DNA from: Flavobacterium gelatinilyticum
GTDB taxonomy: Bacteria; Bacteroidota; Bacteroidia; Flavobacteriales; Flavobacteriaceae
NCBI RefSeq assembly: GCF_027111295.1
Contig: NZ_CP114287.1
Span: forward strand, 2,604,001-2,668,000
Reading direction: 5' to 3'
Length of the DNA stretch: 64,000 nt
The notes beneath the pieces were generated by a model. It saw nothing but the letters and a program-made list of their open reading frames with translations, did not search any database and was not told the DNA's origin. Shown here in pieces: positions 41,880 through 50,725 of this stretch (within the stretch, counting starts at the first letter, position 1; each line of letters begins with the position of its first letter). The translations under genes and the position numbers were made by a program.

Positions 41880-44549
41880 GTGCAAAAAAGAATACAAATA
41901 GTCTTTACCCTTTTACTTCTGGGTAGTTTTTCACAAATTAAAGCTCAAGAAAGAGTTCCTTTTGATCAGGGAAAAAAATATATTCTGGCTAAAGTTTCTG
42001 TTGTTGGTAAAATAAGCTTTAACGAACAAACCGTTGTTACCTTCTCAGGCCTTCAAAAGGGTCAGGAAATTACCGTACCCGGTGAAGAAATCAGCGGTGC
42101 CATTAAAAAATTAGGAAAGCTTGGTCTTTTCGACGAAATTGCCTTCTATATTAATAAGGTAGAAAACGATAGTATTTATCTGGATTTGGATATTGTCGAA
42201 CTTCCTAAATTAAACGATGTTAAAATAGTCGGCGTTAAGAAAAGTAAGGTCGAGGGTTTAATTAAGGATAACAATTTAACCAAAAATAAAATTGTAAACG
42301 AAAACTTAATTACAACAACCAAGAATTACATAGAAAACAAATACAAAAAAGACGGTTTCTACAACACAAAAGTAGTAATCACAACTACTCCTGACAGTAC
42401 TTCCGGAAATCAGGTAAATATGCTTGTACGGGTAGATAAAGGTGATAAAGTAAAAATCAGCAAAATCGACTTTACAGGAAACAAACAGCTTACAGATTCG
42501 AAGCTGAGAGCTGCTATGAAAGATACGAAGCAGAAAAATGTCCTGCGTATTTTTAAAGCCTCTAAATTCATACCTGAAAAATACAAAACCGACTTAGAAA
42601 AAGTTATTGCAGCATACAAAGAAAAAGGATATCGTGATGCACGTATTATCTATGATTCTGTGACTTACGACAAGAAGAAAAACATGCTTGCTATTAAAAT
42701 TGATGTAGAAGAAGGAAACAAATACTACTTTGGAAACATTAAATTCTTAGGAAATACTGTTTACTCAGATCAGCAGCTAAACCGTTATTTAGGTATCAAA
42801 AAAGGAGAAACATACAACGGTGTTTTACTTGAAAAAAGAATCGCAGATAACACTAAACCTGACGGAGAAGACATCACAAACTTATATCAGAACAACGGTT
42901 ATTTATTCTCTAAAATTAATGCTGTAGAGGTAAAAACAGTAAACGATACAATCGATTTTGAGATTAGAATTACCGAAGGTCCTATCGCCTACTTCAACAA
43001 AATTTATGTTACAGGAAACGACAAAACAAATGACCACGTAATCTATCGTGAGTTAAGAACGAAACCTGGAAACAAATACAGTAAAGAAGAATTGGTAAGA
43101 ACCATTCGTGAAATTGGACAATTAGGTTTCTTCGATCCTGAGGCAATTAAACCTGAGTTTAGAAACGTTGACCCTGGTGCAGGAACAGTTGATATCGAAT
43201 ACCAGTTAGTAGAAAAAGGATCAAGCCAGGTAGAGCTTCAAGGTGGTTATGGAGGCGGTGGTTTCATTGGAACCCTAGGTCTGTCATTTAACAACTTCTC
43301 GGCCAGAAAACTGTTTGATAAAGATGCTTACAAACCGCTTCCTATGGGAGACGGTCAAAAAGTAGCATTGCGTTTACAAGGAAGTACATACTTTCAAACG
43401 TATAGTGTTTCATTCTCTGAACCATGGTTTGGAGGTAAAAAACCGGTACAGTTCAGTTCTTCTATTTCATACAGTAAACAGTTCAACAACAATTATATAA
43501 CAAGAACTGTTGACAGAAGCCAAAGTTTTAATATTTTTACAGTACAAGTTGGTTTAGCAAAACGTTTAACAGTACCTGATGATTATTTCGTACTTTCGCA
43601 ATCTGTTAGTTACCAACACTATGATTTGAATAATTATTACACAGGATTGTTTACTTTTGGTAACGGAGCGTCGAGAAACCTTGCTTACACAATTGGAATT
43701 TCAAGAAGTAATAAAGGGGTTAACCCAATATTCCCAACTTATGGTTCTGAATTTAGTATCTCTGCAAAAGTAACGCCTCCTTATTCTTTGTTTAATGGAG
43801 TTGATTATTCTGATTTAAAAAATCAGAAAGAATATAAATTGCAATATACAGGAGATGCAAAAGATGGTCCTGACGGAACACCAATCAGACCTGGCGATTA
43901 TCTAAAAGCACAAAACGTTAACGGAACCAGTCAATATGTGAGTGTGGGATCTGATTACGAAAGTGCAGACACTGATGTTGCAAAAGTAGACCAGAAAAAA
44001 TTCAACTGGTTAGAATATTATAAAGTTAAATTCAAAGCCGACTGGTATACCAAAGTATATGGTAAATTAGTTTTAAGAACCTTAACTGAATTTGGTTTCT
44101 TAGGAGCTTACGATCAGTCAAGAGGTGTTGTACCGTTTGAGCGTTTTTATTTAGGAGGAGATGGTATGGCTAACTACTCAATGGATGGTAGAGAAAATGT
44201 CCAGTTAAGAGGTTATCCAAACAACTCATTAACACCTATAAACTCTGTAGGACAGCAAATCGGGGCAACAATTTATAACAAGTTCTCTATGGAACTTCGT
44301 TATCCAATTACATTAAAATCATCTGCTTCAATATACGCCTTAACATTCTTAGAAGCCGGTTCTGCTTATGATGGATTTAAAAACTATAACCCATTCGACT
44401 TAAATCGTTCGGCGGGTGCTGGTTTACGTGTGTTCATGCCTGCATTTGGATTATTAGGTATCGACTTTGGTTATGGTTTCGACGCATTGCCGGGTACTAA
44501 CAAACCAAATGGATGGGAAACACATTTCATCATTGGACAACAATTTTAA
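41880..44549 (+). CDS. bamA: Outer-membrane protein assembly factor BamA
   Basis: BamA inserts beta-barrel proteins into the outer membrane. The 889-residue form begins at GTG 41880, giving the signal peptide MQKRIQIVFTLLLLGSFS (ends IKAQ) and 7 bases between uppS and bamA. Other in-frame starts (GTG 41856, TTG 41844) overlap uppS and cannot be excluded. POTRA-type domains fill about 30-420 (repeats with GN..T...L and EG), and the Omp85 barrel follows with QGGYGGGGFIGTLGLSF and ends FIIGQQF, an aromatic C-terminus. It is larger than the ~800 of E. coli because of long loops. Confidence 0.95.
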   Translation: MQKRIQIVFTLLLLGSFSQIKAQERVPFDQGKKYILAKVSVVGKISFNEQTVVTFSGLQKGQEITVPGEEISGAIKKLGKLGLFDEIAFYINKVENDSIYLDLDIVELPKLNDVKIVGVKKSKVEGLIKDNNLTKNKIVNENLITTTKNYIENKYKKDGFYNTKVVITTTPDSTSGNQVNMLVRVDKGDKVKISKIDFTGNKQLTDSKLRAAMKDTKQKNVLRIFKASKFIPEKYKTDLEKVIAAYKEKGYRDARIIYDSVTYDKKKNMLAIKIDVEEGNKYYFGNIKFLGNTVYSDQQLNRYLGIKKGETYNGVLLEKRIADNTKPDGEDITNLYQNNGYLFSKINAVEVKTVNDTIDFEIRITEGPIAYFNKIYVTGNDKTNDHVIYRELRTKPGNKYSKEELVRTIREIGQLGFFDPEAIKPEFRNVDPGAGTVDIEYQLVEKGSSQVELQGGYGGGGFIGTLGLSFNNFSARKLFDKDAYKPLPMGDGQKVALRLQGSTYFQTYSVSFSEPWFGGKKPVQFSSSISYSKQFNNNYITRTVDRSQSFNIFTVQVGLAKRLTVPDDYFVLSQSVSYQHYDLNNYYTGLFTFGNGASRNLAYTIGISRSNKGVNPIFPTYGSEFSISAKVTPPYSLFNGVDYSDLKNQKEYKLQYTGDAKDGPDGTPIRPGDYLKAQNVNGTSQYVSVGSDYESADTDVAKVDQKKFNWLEYYKVKFKADWYTKVYGKLVLRTLTEFGFLGAYDQSRGVVPFERFYLGGDGMANYSMDGRENVQLRGYPNNSLTPINSVGQQIGATIYNKFSMELRYPITLKSSASIYALTFLEAGSAYDGFKNYNPFDLNRSAGAGLRVFMPAFGLLGIDFGYGFDALPGTNKPNGWETHFIIGQQF

Positions 44550-44591
44550 AGAAACAGCGTTTGGTTAAAAATCATCAAATAAAGTAATGTT

Positions 44592-45632
44592 ATGAGAAAA
44601 CAATTTTTATTTATATTTTTAGCCTTGATTGTAGCAAATACAAGTCAGGCACAAGGTAAAACGACTAGGATTGGTTACATTGATATGGAATACATCCTGG
44701 AAAATGTTTCTGATTATAAAGAAGCCACATCTCAATTAGAGTTAAAGGCCCAAAAATGGAAACAGGAAATCGAAGCCAAAAAATTAAATATAAATTCGTT
44801 AAAAGAGAATTTAAAAACTGAAAAAGCATTACTGACTAAAGAATTAATTGAAGAACGCGAAACTGAGATAAAATTTCTTGAAACCGAAATGCTGGATTAC
44901 CAGCAAAAACAATTTGGAGCCGACGGAAATTTAATAAGACAAAAAAGCGCCTTGGCAAAGCCAATCCAGGATCAGGTTTTTACAGCTGTTCAGGATATTG
45001 CCGAAGCAAAAAATTATGATTTTATTTTTGATAAATCATCCGATCTGACGATGCTTTTCAGCAATAAAAGATTTGACATAAGCGATCAGGTAATACGTAT
45101 TCTTAACAGAACGGAAAAACGCGAGCAGCTGACCAAAAAGCAGCTGAAAGAACAAGAAGCTAAGGAAAGACAGGAAAATGCGATCGATGAAAATCCGGAT
45201 CTTGCTGACCGCCAAAAAGCATTAGATGCAAAGAGAGCCGCAAGGGAAAAGCTTATAGAAGACAGAAGACTGGAGCAGGAAGCGAAGAAGAAAGAGTATG
45301 ACGACAGAAGAAAAGCACTTCAGGCTGAAAGAGAGGCCAAAAAAAATGGCACGGTTTCTGAAACTGTAAAACCAGCTGAAACTGCAAAAACGACTGAAAC
45401 AGCAAAACCGGCAGAAACTGCAAAAACAAGCACAAGCGAAACTGCGAAACCTGCTGCGACAACAACAACACAGACAGAAACTGCAGCAAGTAAAGCCGAG
45501 GAAAGACAAAAGCTTTATGAACAGCGCAAAAAAGAATTAGAAGAAAGAAGAAAAAAAATACTCGAAGAACGAGAAGCGGCTAAAAAAGCAAAAGAAGCCG
45601 ATACACAAAAAACAAATACGACCAATAATTAA
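44592..45632 (+). CDS. OmpH/Skp-family periplasmic chaperone with C-terminal extension
   Basis: A 346-residue protein with a signal peptide (about 1-19). Residues about 20-170 match the OmpH/Skp chaperone, with IGYIDMEYILENVSDYKEA, long coiled-coil arms and YDFIFDKSSDL at the end of the first domain. Unlike the usual ~165 residues, it then continues with a charged coiled coil, a linker of repeated TAKPAE/TAKTTE units (about 255-300) and a second charged helix ending in DTQKTNTTNN. It follows bamA by 42 bases, so it probably escorts nascent outer-membrane proteins to it; the extra tail has no assigned role. Confidence 0.88.
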   Translation: MRKQFLFIFLALIVANTSQAQGKTTRIGYIDMEYILENVSDYKEATSQLELKAQKWKQEIEAKKLNINSLKENLKTEKALLTKELIEERETEIKFLETEMLDYQQKQFGADGNLIRQKSALAKPIQDQVFTAVQDIAEAKNYDFIFDKSSDLTMLFSNKRFDISDQVIRILNRTEKREQLTKKQLKEQEAKERQENAIDENPDLADRQKALDAKRAAREKLIEDRRLEQEAKKKEYDDRRKALQAEREAKKNGTVSETVKPAETAKTTETAKPAETAKTSTSETAKPAATTTTQTETAASKAEERQKLYEQRKKELEERRKKILEEREAAKKAKEADTQKTNTTNN

Positions 45633-45647
45633 TTAATATTTTTAAAA

Positions 45648-46151
45648 ATGATGAAACAAATCAAAAATTTACTAATTGCTGCAATTCTAGTTTTAGGAGC
45701 GAGTAACACAATGAACGCACAGGCGAAGGTTGCCCATGTTGATGTTAGCGAGATTATGTCGAAAATGCCTGCTATGCTTGATGCTCAAAATCAACTGCAA
45801 AAATTAAGTGGTACATATGATGCTGAATACAAAAAGATGGTTGACGAATATCAAACTAAAATCAAAAAGTACGAAGCTGAAGCTGCAACTGTAAGTGAAG
45901 CTGTAAACGGAGATCGTTCTAAAGAAGTTCAGGATATGCAAAAGAGAATTGTTGACTACAGAGACAATGCTCAAAAAGAATTACAACAAAAAGAAACTGA
46001 CATCGTAAAACCATTAATGGAAAAAGTAAGAGCTTCTATCCAAAAAATTGGAAAAGCTAAAGGTTTCCAATACATCTTAGATGGTTCTACTCTTTTATTA
46101 GCTGATGGTCCAAACATTACTGCTGATGTTAAAAAAGACTTAGGATTCTAA
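45648..46151 (+). CDS. OmpH/Skp-family periplasmic chaperone
   Basis: A 167-residue protein of normal Skp size. Signal peptide (about 1-25, ends MNAQ); then KVAHVDVSEIMSKMPAM (about 26-42), a coiled-coil arm with KKMVDEYQTKIKKYEAE and the closing KAKGFQYILDGSTLLLADG (about 132-150). Skp trimers hold unfolded outer-membrane proteins in the periplasm. It follows the extended paralogue by 15 bases and is the last gene of the operon, with a strong terminator after it. Codons are strongly biased, which suggests higher expression than its neighbour. Confidence 0.92.
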   Translation: MMKQIKNLLIAAILVLGASNTMNAQAKVAHVDVSEIMSKMPAMLDAQNQLQKLSGTYDAEYKKMVDEYQTKIKKYEAEAATVSEAVNGDRSKEVQDMQKRIVDYRDNAQKELQQKETDIVKPLMEKVRASIQKIGKAKGFQYILDGSTLLLADGPNITADVKKDLGF

Positions 46152-46170
46152 TAAACGAATTCCTTTTATC

Positions 46171-46210
46171 AAAACTGCTTAAATTTTAGAATTTAAGCAG
46201 TTTTTTTTTA
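46171..46210 (+). terminator. Terminator of the bamA operon
   Basis: A perfect 15-bp stem (46171-46185 with 46190-46204, AAAACTGCTTAAATT) with a TTAG loop and a T9 tract overlapping the right arm. One of the strongest in the window. Confidence 0.95.
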
Positions 46211-46287
46211 CTTTTATTTAAAATTAAAAAGACATTAAAACGGCAGATTTCTATTAAATTCAAATATCTTTTTGATTTAAAAAATAC

Positions 46288-46295
46288 TAATTTTG
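46288..46295 (+). promoter_or_regulatory. TAnnTTTG promoter box of murI
   Basis: TAATTTTG ends only 4 bases before the murI ATG (46300). With the usual spacing, transcription would start at or next to the A of the ATG. Confidence 0.6.
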
Positions 46296-46299
46296 CACT

Positions 46300-47076
46300 A
46301 TGACAAACAATAATCCTATAGGCGTTTTTGACTCTGGAATTGGAGGGACTTCAATCTGGAGCGCTATCCACACATTACTTCCAAACGAAAAAACAATATA
46401 TCTGGCCGACAGTAAAAATGCTCCGTATGGTCAGAAAAGCAAAGAGGAAATTGTTGCGTTGAGCAAAAAAAATGTCGAATTTTTATTGGAGAACAATTGC
46501 AAATTAATTGTTGTTGCCTGCAACACTGCAACAACAAATGCAATTTTTGAACTTCGCCGTGATTACAACATTCCTTTTATAGGAATTGAACCGGCCATAA
46601 AACCGGCCGCAAATAATTCGAAAACACAGGTTATTGGAATTCTTGCTACAAAAGGAACATTAAACAGTGAGTTGTTTAACAAAACAGCCGAAATGTTCCA
46701 GCATACTACAATTATAGAACAAGTCGGCTATGGATTGGTGCAGCTTATCGAGGACGGAAACTTGTATTCTCCCGAAATGACACAGCTTTTAGAATCGTAT
46801 TTACAGCCAATGATTGACGCCAACATAGATTATCTTGTATTGGGCTGCAGTCATTATCCGTATTTAATTCCGCAAATAAAAAAGATACTTCCTGAGCATA
46901 TTCAGATTATTGATTCAGGAGAAGCTGTTGCCAGGCAGACACAAAATGTACTGCGCGAAAAAGCAGGTTTTAATGAAAGCCCGGACAACGATCCTGTTTT
47001 TTATGTAAACTCTGATTCAACGGTTTTAAAATCAATTTTGGAGAATAAATATCCTGTTATCGAAAAAGACTTTTAA
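46300..47076 (+). CDS. murI: Glutamate racemase
   Basis: MurI makes D-glutamate for peptidoglycan. At 258 residues it is of normal size. The active-site cysteines are Cys74 in VVACNTATTN and Cys183 in LGCSHYP; the opening PIGVFDSGIGGTSIW (6-20) holds the catalytic Asp11 and confirms the start. The promoter box is almost at the start codon, so the transcript may be leaderless. The convergent barrel-protein gene ends 3 bases after the stop, with no room for a terminator. Confidence 0.96.
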   Translation: MTNNNPIGVFDSGIGGTSIWSAIHTLLPNEKTIYLADSKNAPYGQKSKEEIVALSKKNVEFLLENNCKLIVVACNTATTNAIFELRRDYNIPFIGIEPAIKPAANNSKTQVIGILATKGTLNSELFNKTAEMFQHTTIIEQVGYGLVQLIEDGNLYSPEMTQLLESYLQPMIDANIDYLVLGCSHYPYLIPQIKKILPEHIQIIDSGEAVARQTQNVLREKAGFNESPDNDPVFYVNSDSTVLKSILENKYPVIEKDF

Positions 47077-47079
47077 GCT

Positions 47080-48315
47080 CTACTCAATTTTTCGTTTCAC
47101 AAACCAGATTCCGTCTAAAGATAAATTGACAGAAACTTTATGATAGTTTTCCTTAATCAGATTATTAGAAACAGTTCCTTTCTGTCCATATGAATAGGAT
47201 ATATTGAGTGCCGAAAATGTATTCTCAATAGGCAGACTGATACCAACAGAAATCGAAGCATTGTTAACTCTTTTACCGTCAATCTCCAGATAACCGGTAT
47301 CAAAATTAGCTCCCGCTGAATATTGTATTCGATCCCAATATTTTCGCATATTTCTATTGGCATCAAAATAAGTAAAGCCAAGGGCAAACCGGTCCTGATT
47401 TACAAAAGTGCCGTATGAATCCGATTGATTTGTGTCTTTCCACAAACTTTTCTCATAGTCAAGCGTCATATTCAAAACATTTTTAAATCGTTTGCTAATC
47501 CCCACTCCTATTTCTAAAGGCATGTAGTAATCATCGACATCCGAACTTACGTTCGATTCAACTGTAGTCGAAACTTCATCGGCAATTGTACTTACAGATT
47601 GTACTTTTGATCCTTTTATTTGTGCCGGTAATTTAAATGTCGCGGCAATTGTAAAAGTAGAATCAATTTTATACTGAGATCCTATAGTTGCTCTAAGTCC
47701 GTTGTAATCTGTTTTTTTCTCTATGGTTGTAATCGAATTTGAAACCACTAAATACCGCTGATCCTCTATATTCCCAAACAACAAAGCGGCCGAAGCACCA
47801 ACGGTCAGTTTATCACCGAATCTATATCCGTACGAAAAATCAAAATTATTTAATCCTCCGGAACCCGCAGCTGTCAGACTATACGATTCCATGCTGTCAG
47901 AAATGGGCAGCACAAGATTTGAAATCTTATACGACGCACTGGAGTAAGGCCGTAATGCAACGCTGAAACCCGAATTTTTAGTAACCGGAAAAGCAAAAGC
48001 AATATGAGAAAACTGAAAATTATTACGCTTTTCAGTCTTTTTAGATCCTTCGTAGGTTGTTCCTATCGCCTTTCCTCCTACATCGAGCATAAAATGGTTT
48101 AAAGGCATAAAACCTAATGATGCCGGGTTCAGGTTGTTAATAAAACTCGTTGACGGCAAAGCCATTCCCGATGAACCAATTGAGGAAATAGATCCAAAAT
48201 CAGCATCATACAAACTCCCAACACCATATAACGAATAAGGAGAACTGGAAATGCTTTGCGAAAATGACGTCAACGAAACCAAAACAAAGGTTAAAAGAAA
48301 TACTGTATTTTTCAT
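47080..48315 (-). CDS. Outer-membrane beta-barrel protein (FadL/PorV-like in character)
   Basis: A 411-residue protein with a signal peptide (about 1-19, ends SFSQ) and long amphipathic beta-strand pattern: SPYSLYGVGSLYDADFGSI near the N-terminus, FDFSYGYRFGDKLTVGASAALLFG in the middle and VNLSLDGIWFVKRK at the end. The N-terminal ISSSPYSLYGVG is typical of flavobacterial outer-membrane transport-like proteins. Immediately follows the DUF4270 gene (its ATG starts one base after the preceding stop), and the pair is a recurring one in Bacteroidota. Function unknown. Confidence 0.8.
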   Translation of the reverse strand: MKNTVFLLTFVLVSLTSFSQSISSSPYSLYGVGSLYDADFGSISSIGSSGMALPSTSFINNLNPASLGFMPLNHFMLDVGGKAIGTTYEGSKKTEKRNNFQFSHIAFAFPVTKNSGFSVALRPYSSASYKISNLVLPISDSMESYSLTAAGSGGLNNFDFSYGYRFGDKLTVGASAALLFGNIEDQRYLVVSNSITTIEKKTDYNGLRATIGSQYKIDSTFTIAATFKLPAQIKGSKVQSVSTIADEVSTTVESNVSSDVDDYYMPLEIGVGISKRFKNVLNMTLDYEKSLWKDTNQSDSYGTFVNQDRFALGFTYFDANRNMRKYWDRIQYSAGANFDTGYLEIDGKRVNNASISVGISLPIENTFSALNISYSYGQKGTVSNNLIKENYHKVSVNLSLDGIWFVKRKIE

Positions 48316-49638
48316 TTAATAGGAGATGTAATAAATTTTAAGTTGAATTTTATTGTCGACATGCTTCTGATCTCCCAAAACAATCCTGTTTACTGTTTTA
48401 TAAATACCCGGTAAAGTAAGGATCAATCCCAGTTTTGAATCAGATGTTTTGAGCATTTCCTTCTGAAGAAAAGCGCCTATTGGTATTGTATAACCAACAT
48501 TTTCATTGAACTCATCACTTTTTTTATTCAAAATCCCATATACTGTTGTTCCTGCCGAGTTTAATAAAGAACTGCTGATTCTGTTTAAATTATCGCCTAC
48601 ATAAACCTGAAGGGAATCTGCCAAAGGATATTTTTCGGAATAGGAATTATTTACAGGTTTTAAGATTAACTGTGCATCGACAATAGCACCATTATCGGCA
48701 ATATATTTAAGCTGCCGTATATTTGGAAAATCTACCCGGCAGGCCACTCCTGTACCTGATTGTACAAAACCCTGCTTATTGGTTAGTGTACTGGAAAGTT
48801 TACTGCTGGAAACGGGGAGATTCTCGAGCATGGTGCCGCTTTTATCTAGCGAAATAGAATTAAACTGTTTAGAACCATCATTAATTGTAAAATCAAGATA
48901 ACTGGAATCATCATCTAATTGATATTTAGAATAATACAATCGAACTTTACTTGTTGAAACATCAAAACCAATTGCACTTGCTGAATTATCTGAAGAAGGT
49001 ACCAGAACAAGTCCTTTTAAATATTCGGTAAAACTGTCAAAATCAGTAATGTCTCTGTTTTTAATTCTTTGAAAAAGAGCCGCACCAAATACCGCACTCA
49101 TCTTTATATTAATAGAATCTTTTCCAACCGGACGGGGTTTATACGATATTGTTCCAAGGCTTTCCCCATCATAGCTCAAAGTCGAATTATTGTAAAAGCT
49201 GTCATCATCTGTATTTGGCTTTACTTTCTGCGTCAGGCGATGAATATCAAATTTCTGAACCTGTGTAGTATCACCATAATAGTAATTGTCATATTTTAGA
49301 ATCATCGAAATAGAATCAAAAACATAGTTAACGGCTTCAGTATCTGATCCCGAACTGGGTAAGGCATAAGAAGTTCCCGAAACCTGAAAATAACTGCTGG
49401 ATTTTACTTTGCCAAAAACAGGGTCATCATAATTTCCTATCAGAATACGGCTTTGGCTCGAAGTTACCAATGAATCAAAATTAATGGTAGACATTTCGAC
49501 TGTAACTGTGTCGATCATCACAATATTATTATTTAGAGCTAAATAATCAGATCCAACAACAAACTCACCGGCATCTGTATCTGTACCGCATGAAAATAGT
49601 GTAAAAGCCAAAAATGACATTAATACATATTTATACAT
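48316..49638 (-). CDS. DUF4270 lipoprotein
   Basis: A 440-residue lipoprotein (lipobox ending LFSC, Cys17). The DUF4270 pattern includes TVTVEMSTINFDSLVTSSQSR and LIGNYDDPVFGKVKSSSY (about 70-87), found in many secreted or surface lipoproteins of Bacteroidota of unknown role. It shares a transcript with the beta-barrel gene directly downstream (adjacent, no gap). A TATATTTG box (49662-49655) lies 17 bases upstream of the ATG. Confidence 0.85.
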   Translation of the reverse strand: MYKYVLMSFLAFTLFSCGTDTDAGEFVVGSDYLALNNNIVMIDTVTVEMSTINFDSLVTSSQSRILIGNYDDPVFGKVKSSSYFQVSGTSYALPSSGSDTEAVNYVFDSISMILKYDNYYYGDTTQVQKFDIHRLTQKVKPNTDDDSFYNNSTLSYDGESLGTISYKPRPVGKDSINIKMSAVFGAALFQRIKNRDITDFDSFTEYLKGLVLVPSSDNSASAIGFDVSTSKVRLYYSKYQLDDDSSYLDFTINDGSKQFNSISLDKSGTMLENLPVSSSKLSSTLTNKQGFVQSGTGVACRVDFPNIRQLKYIADNGAIVDAQLILKPVNNSYSEKYPLADSLQVYVGDNLNRISSSLLNSAGTTVYGILNKKSDEFNENVGYTIPIGAFLQKEMLKTSDSKLGLILTLPGIYKTVNRIVLGDQKHVDNKIQLKIYYISY

Positions 49639-49654
49639 AATTTCTATTTTTCAG

Positions 49655-49662
49655 CAAATATA
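49655..49662 (-). promoter_or_regulatory. TAnnTTTG promoter box of the DUF4270-barrel operon
   Basis: Read leftward, TATATTTG matches the consensus and lies 17 bases upstream of the ATG at 49638. Confidence 0.6.
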
Positions 49663-49845
49663 AATTGGACGCTTTGGCGGTGCATCATAACATATACAGT
49701 CACGCTTTTTTACACTACAAAAGCCTCAATATTATCTACAATACGTTTACCCTGGTTACGATCTGATTCAGCCTTAAAAAGGGCTGATTTATCTATCAAA
49801 AAGAGCCATATATATATATTCTTTTTTTTACAGCTTTTGCCAGAC

Positions 49846-49853
49846 TACTTTTG
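49846..49853 (+). promoter_or_regulatory. TAnnTTTG promoter box of the barrel-kelch-sensor operon
   Basis: TACTTTTG, within the word ACTACTTTTGA that also occurs at 53945-53955 before the response-regulator gene. The ATG of the first gene lies 16 bases downstream. A short TA repeat (49810-49819) precedes it. Confidence 0.65.
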
Positions 49854-49869
49854 AGCCAATAAATAAAGA

Positions 49870-50709
49870 ATGAAAATAAGGTTAACTATTAGTTTGTTTT
49901 TTTTAGTGTTGTTTCAGATAAATGCTCAGGAAAATGCAGCGGTAAAAGTGAATTTAAAAAACGAGTCGGCAGACAAAATTGATTTCACTGAAACGAATAT
50001 CGGACTGACATTTAAAAAAGAATTGAGTCCTAAAACCGGTCTGAAAAACACATTGGAATATTCGAACCTGAATGTGAATTATGATTCAAAAAATTACGGA
50101 GCATTTCAAATTCCGGATCGTTTGCAGCAGTTACAAAACAAACTTGAAATTTCGCAGAAAATCACGAATACAACGAAACTGAATTTTGAGGTTATACCAA
50201 CAGTAAATTTTGAGCGTAATTTAAATTCTGATGATTTTACACTTTTAGGAAGTTTTGAAATACAACAGCAGTTGAATGAAAAAACAACTTTTAGTGCAGG
50301 TGCAGCACGATCAGCCGCTTTTGGAAACCCGAAATTCCTGCCTGTTGCGGCGTTTCAGTATAAAATAAATGATAAAACAAAATTGGTGCTTGGTTTTCCT
50401 GATTCGGAAATTTCATACTCGAACAATGACCGGAACAAGTTTAGCCTTGATAACCGTTTTAACGGAAATTTTTACAATTTGAATGTTTCAAATTATGCAG
50501 ATGCAGCCGGAACAAAAGCTGTTACATCGCAAATGACAACTTCATTTAATTATGAAAGAAATGTAGACAAAAACTGGTTTTTGAATTTTAAAGCCGGATA
50601 CGATTTTGACAAAAAGTACATACTGACAGATAACCAAAATCATACCCTGCATGACTTTAATATCGGGAACAGTTATGTTTTAGGAATTGGGATCAAATAC
50701 AAACAATAA
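49870..50709 (+). CDS. Outer-membrane beta-barrel protein (DUF6268-like)
   Basis: A 279-residue protein with a signal peptide (about 1-19, ends INAQ) and alternating beta-strand pattern over the whole mature part: IGLTFKKELSPKTGLKNTLEYS, FSAGAARSAAFGNPKF and a terminal SYVLGIGIKYKQ. I believe this is a DUF6268-type barrel, but I am not certain. It starts an operon with a kelch lipoprotein, DUF4907, a histidine kinase and a dioxygenase. Gap to the kelch gene 16 bases. Confidence 0.7.
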   Translation: MKIRLTISLFFLVLFQINAQENAAVKVNLKNESADKIDFTETNIGLTFKKELSPKTGLKNTLEYSNLNVNYDSKNYGAFQIPDRLQQLQNKLEISQKITNTTKLNFEVIPTVNFERNLNSDDFTLLGSFEIQQQLNEKTTFSAGAARSAAFGNPKFLPVAAFQYKINDKTKLVLGFPDSEISYSNNDRNKFSLDNRFNGNFYNLNVSNYADAAGTKAVTSQMTTSFNYERNVDKNWFLNFKAGYDFDKKYILTDNQNHTLHDFNIGNSYVLGIGIKYKQ

Positions 50710-50725
50710 AATAAATTAATACACT

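Noticed and set aside
45222..45509. Cys/Ser/Phe-rich frame opposite to the OmpH-like tail
   Set aside because: Its odd composition is the mirror of the charged, repetitive Lys/Glu-rich coding sequence on the plus strand.
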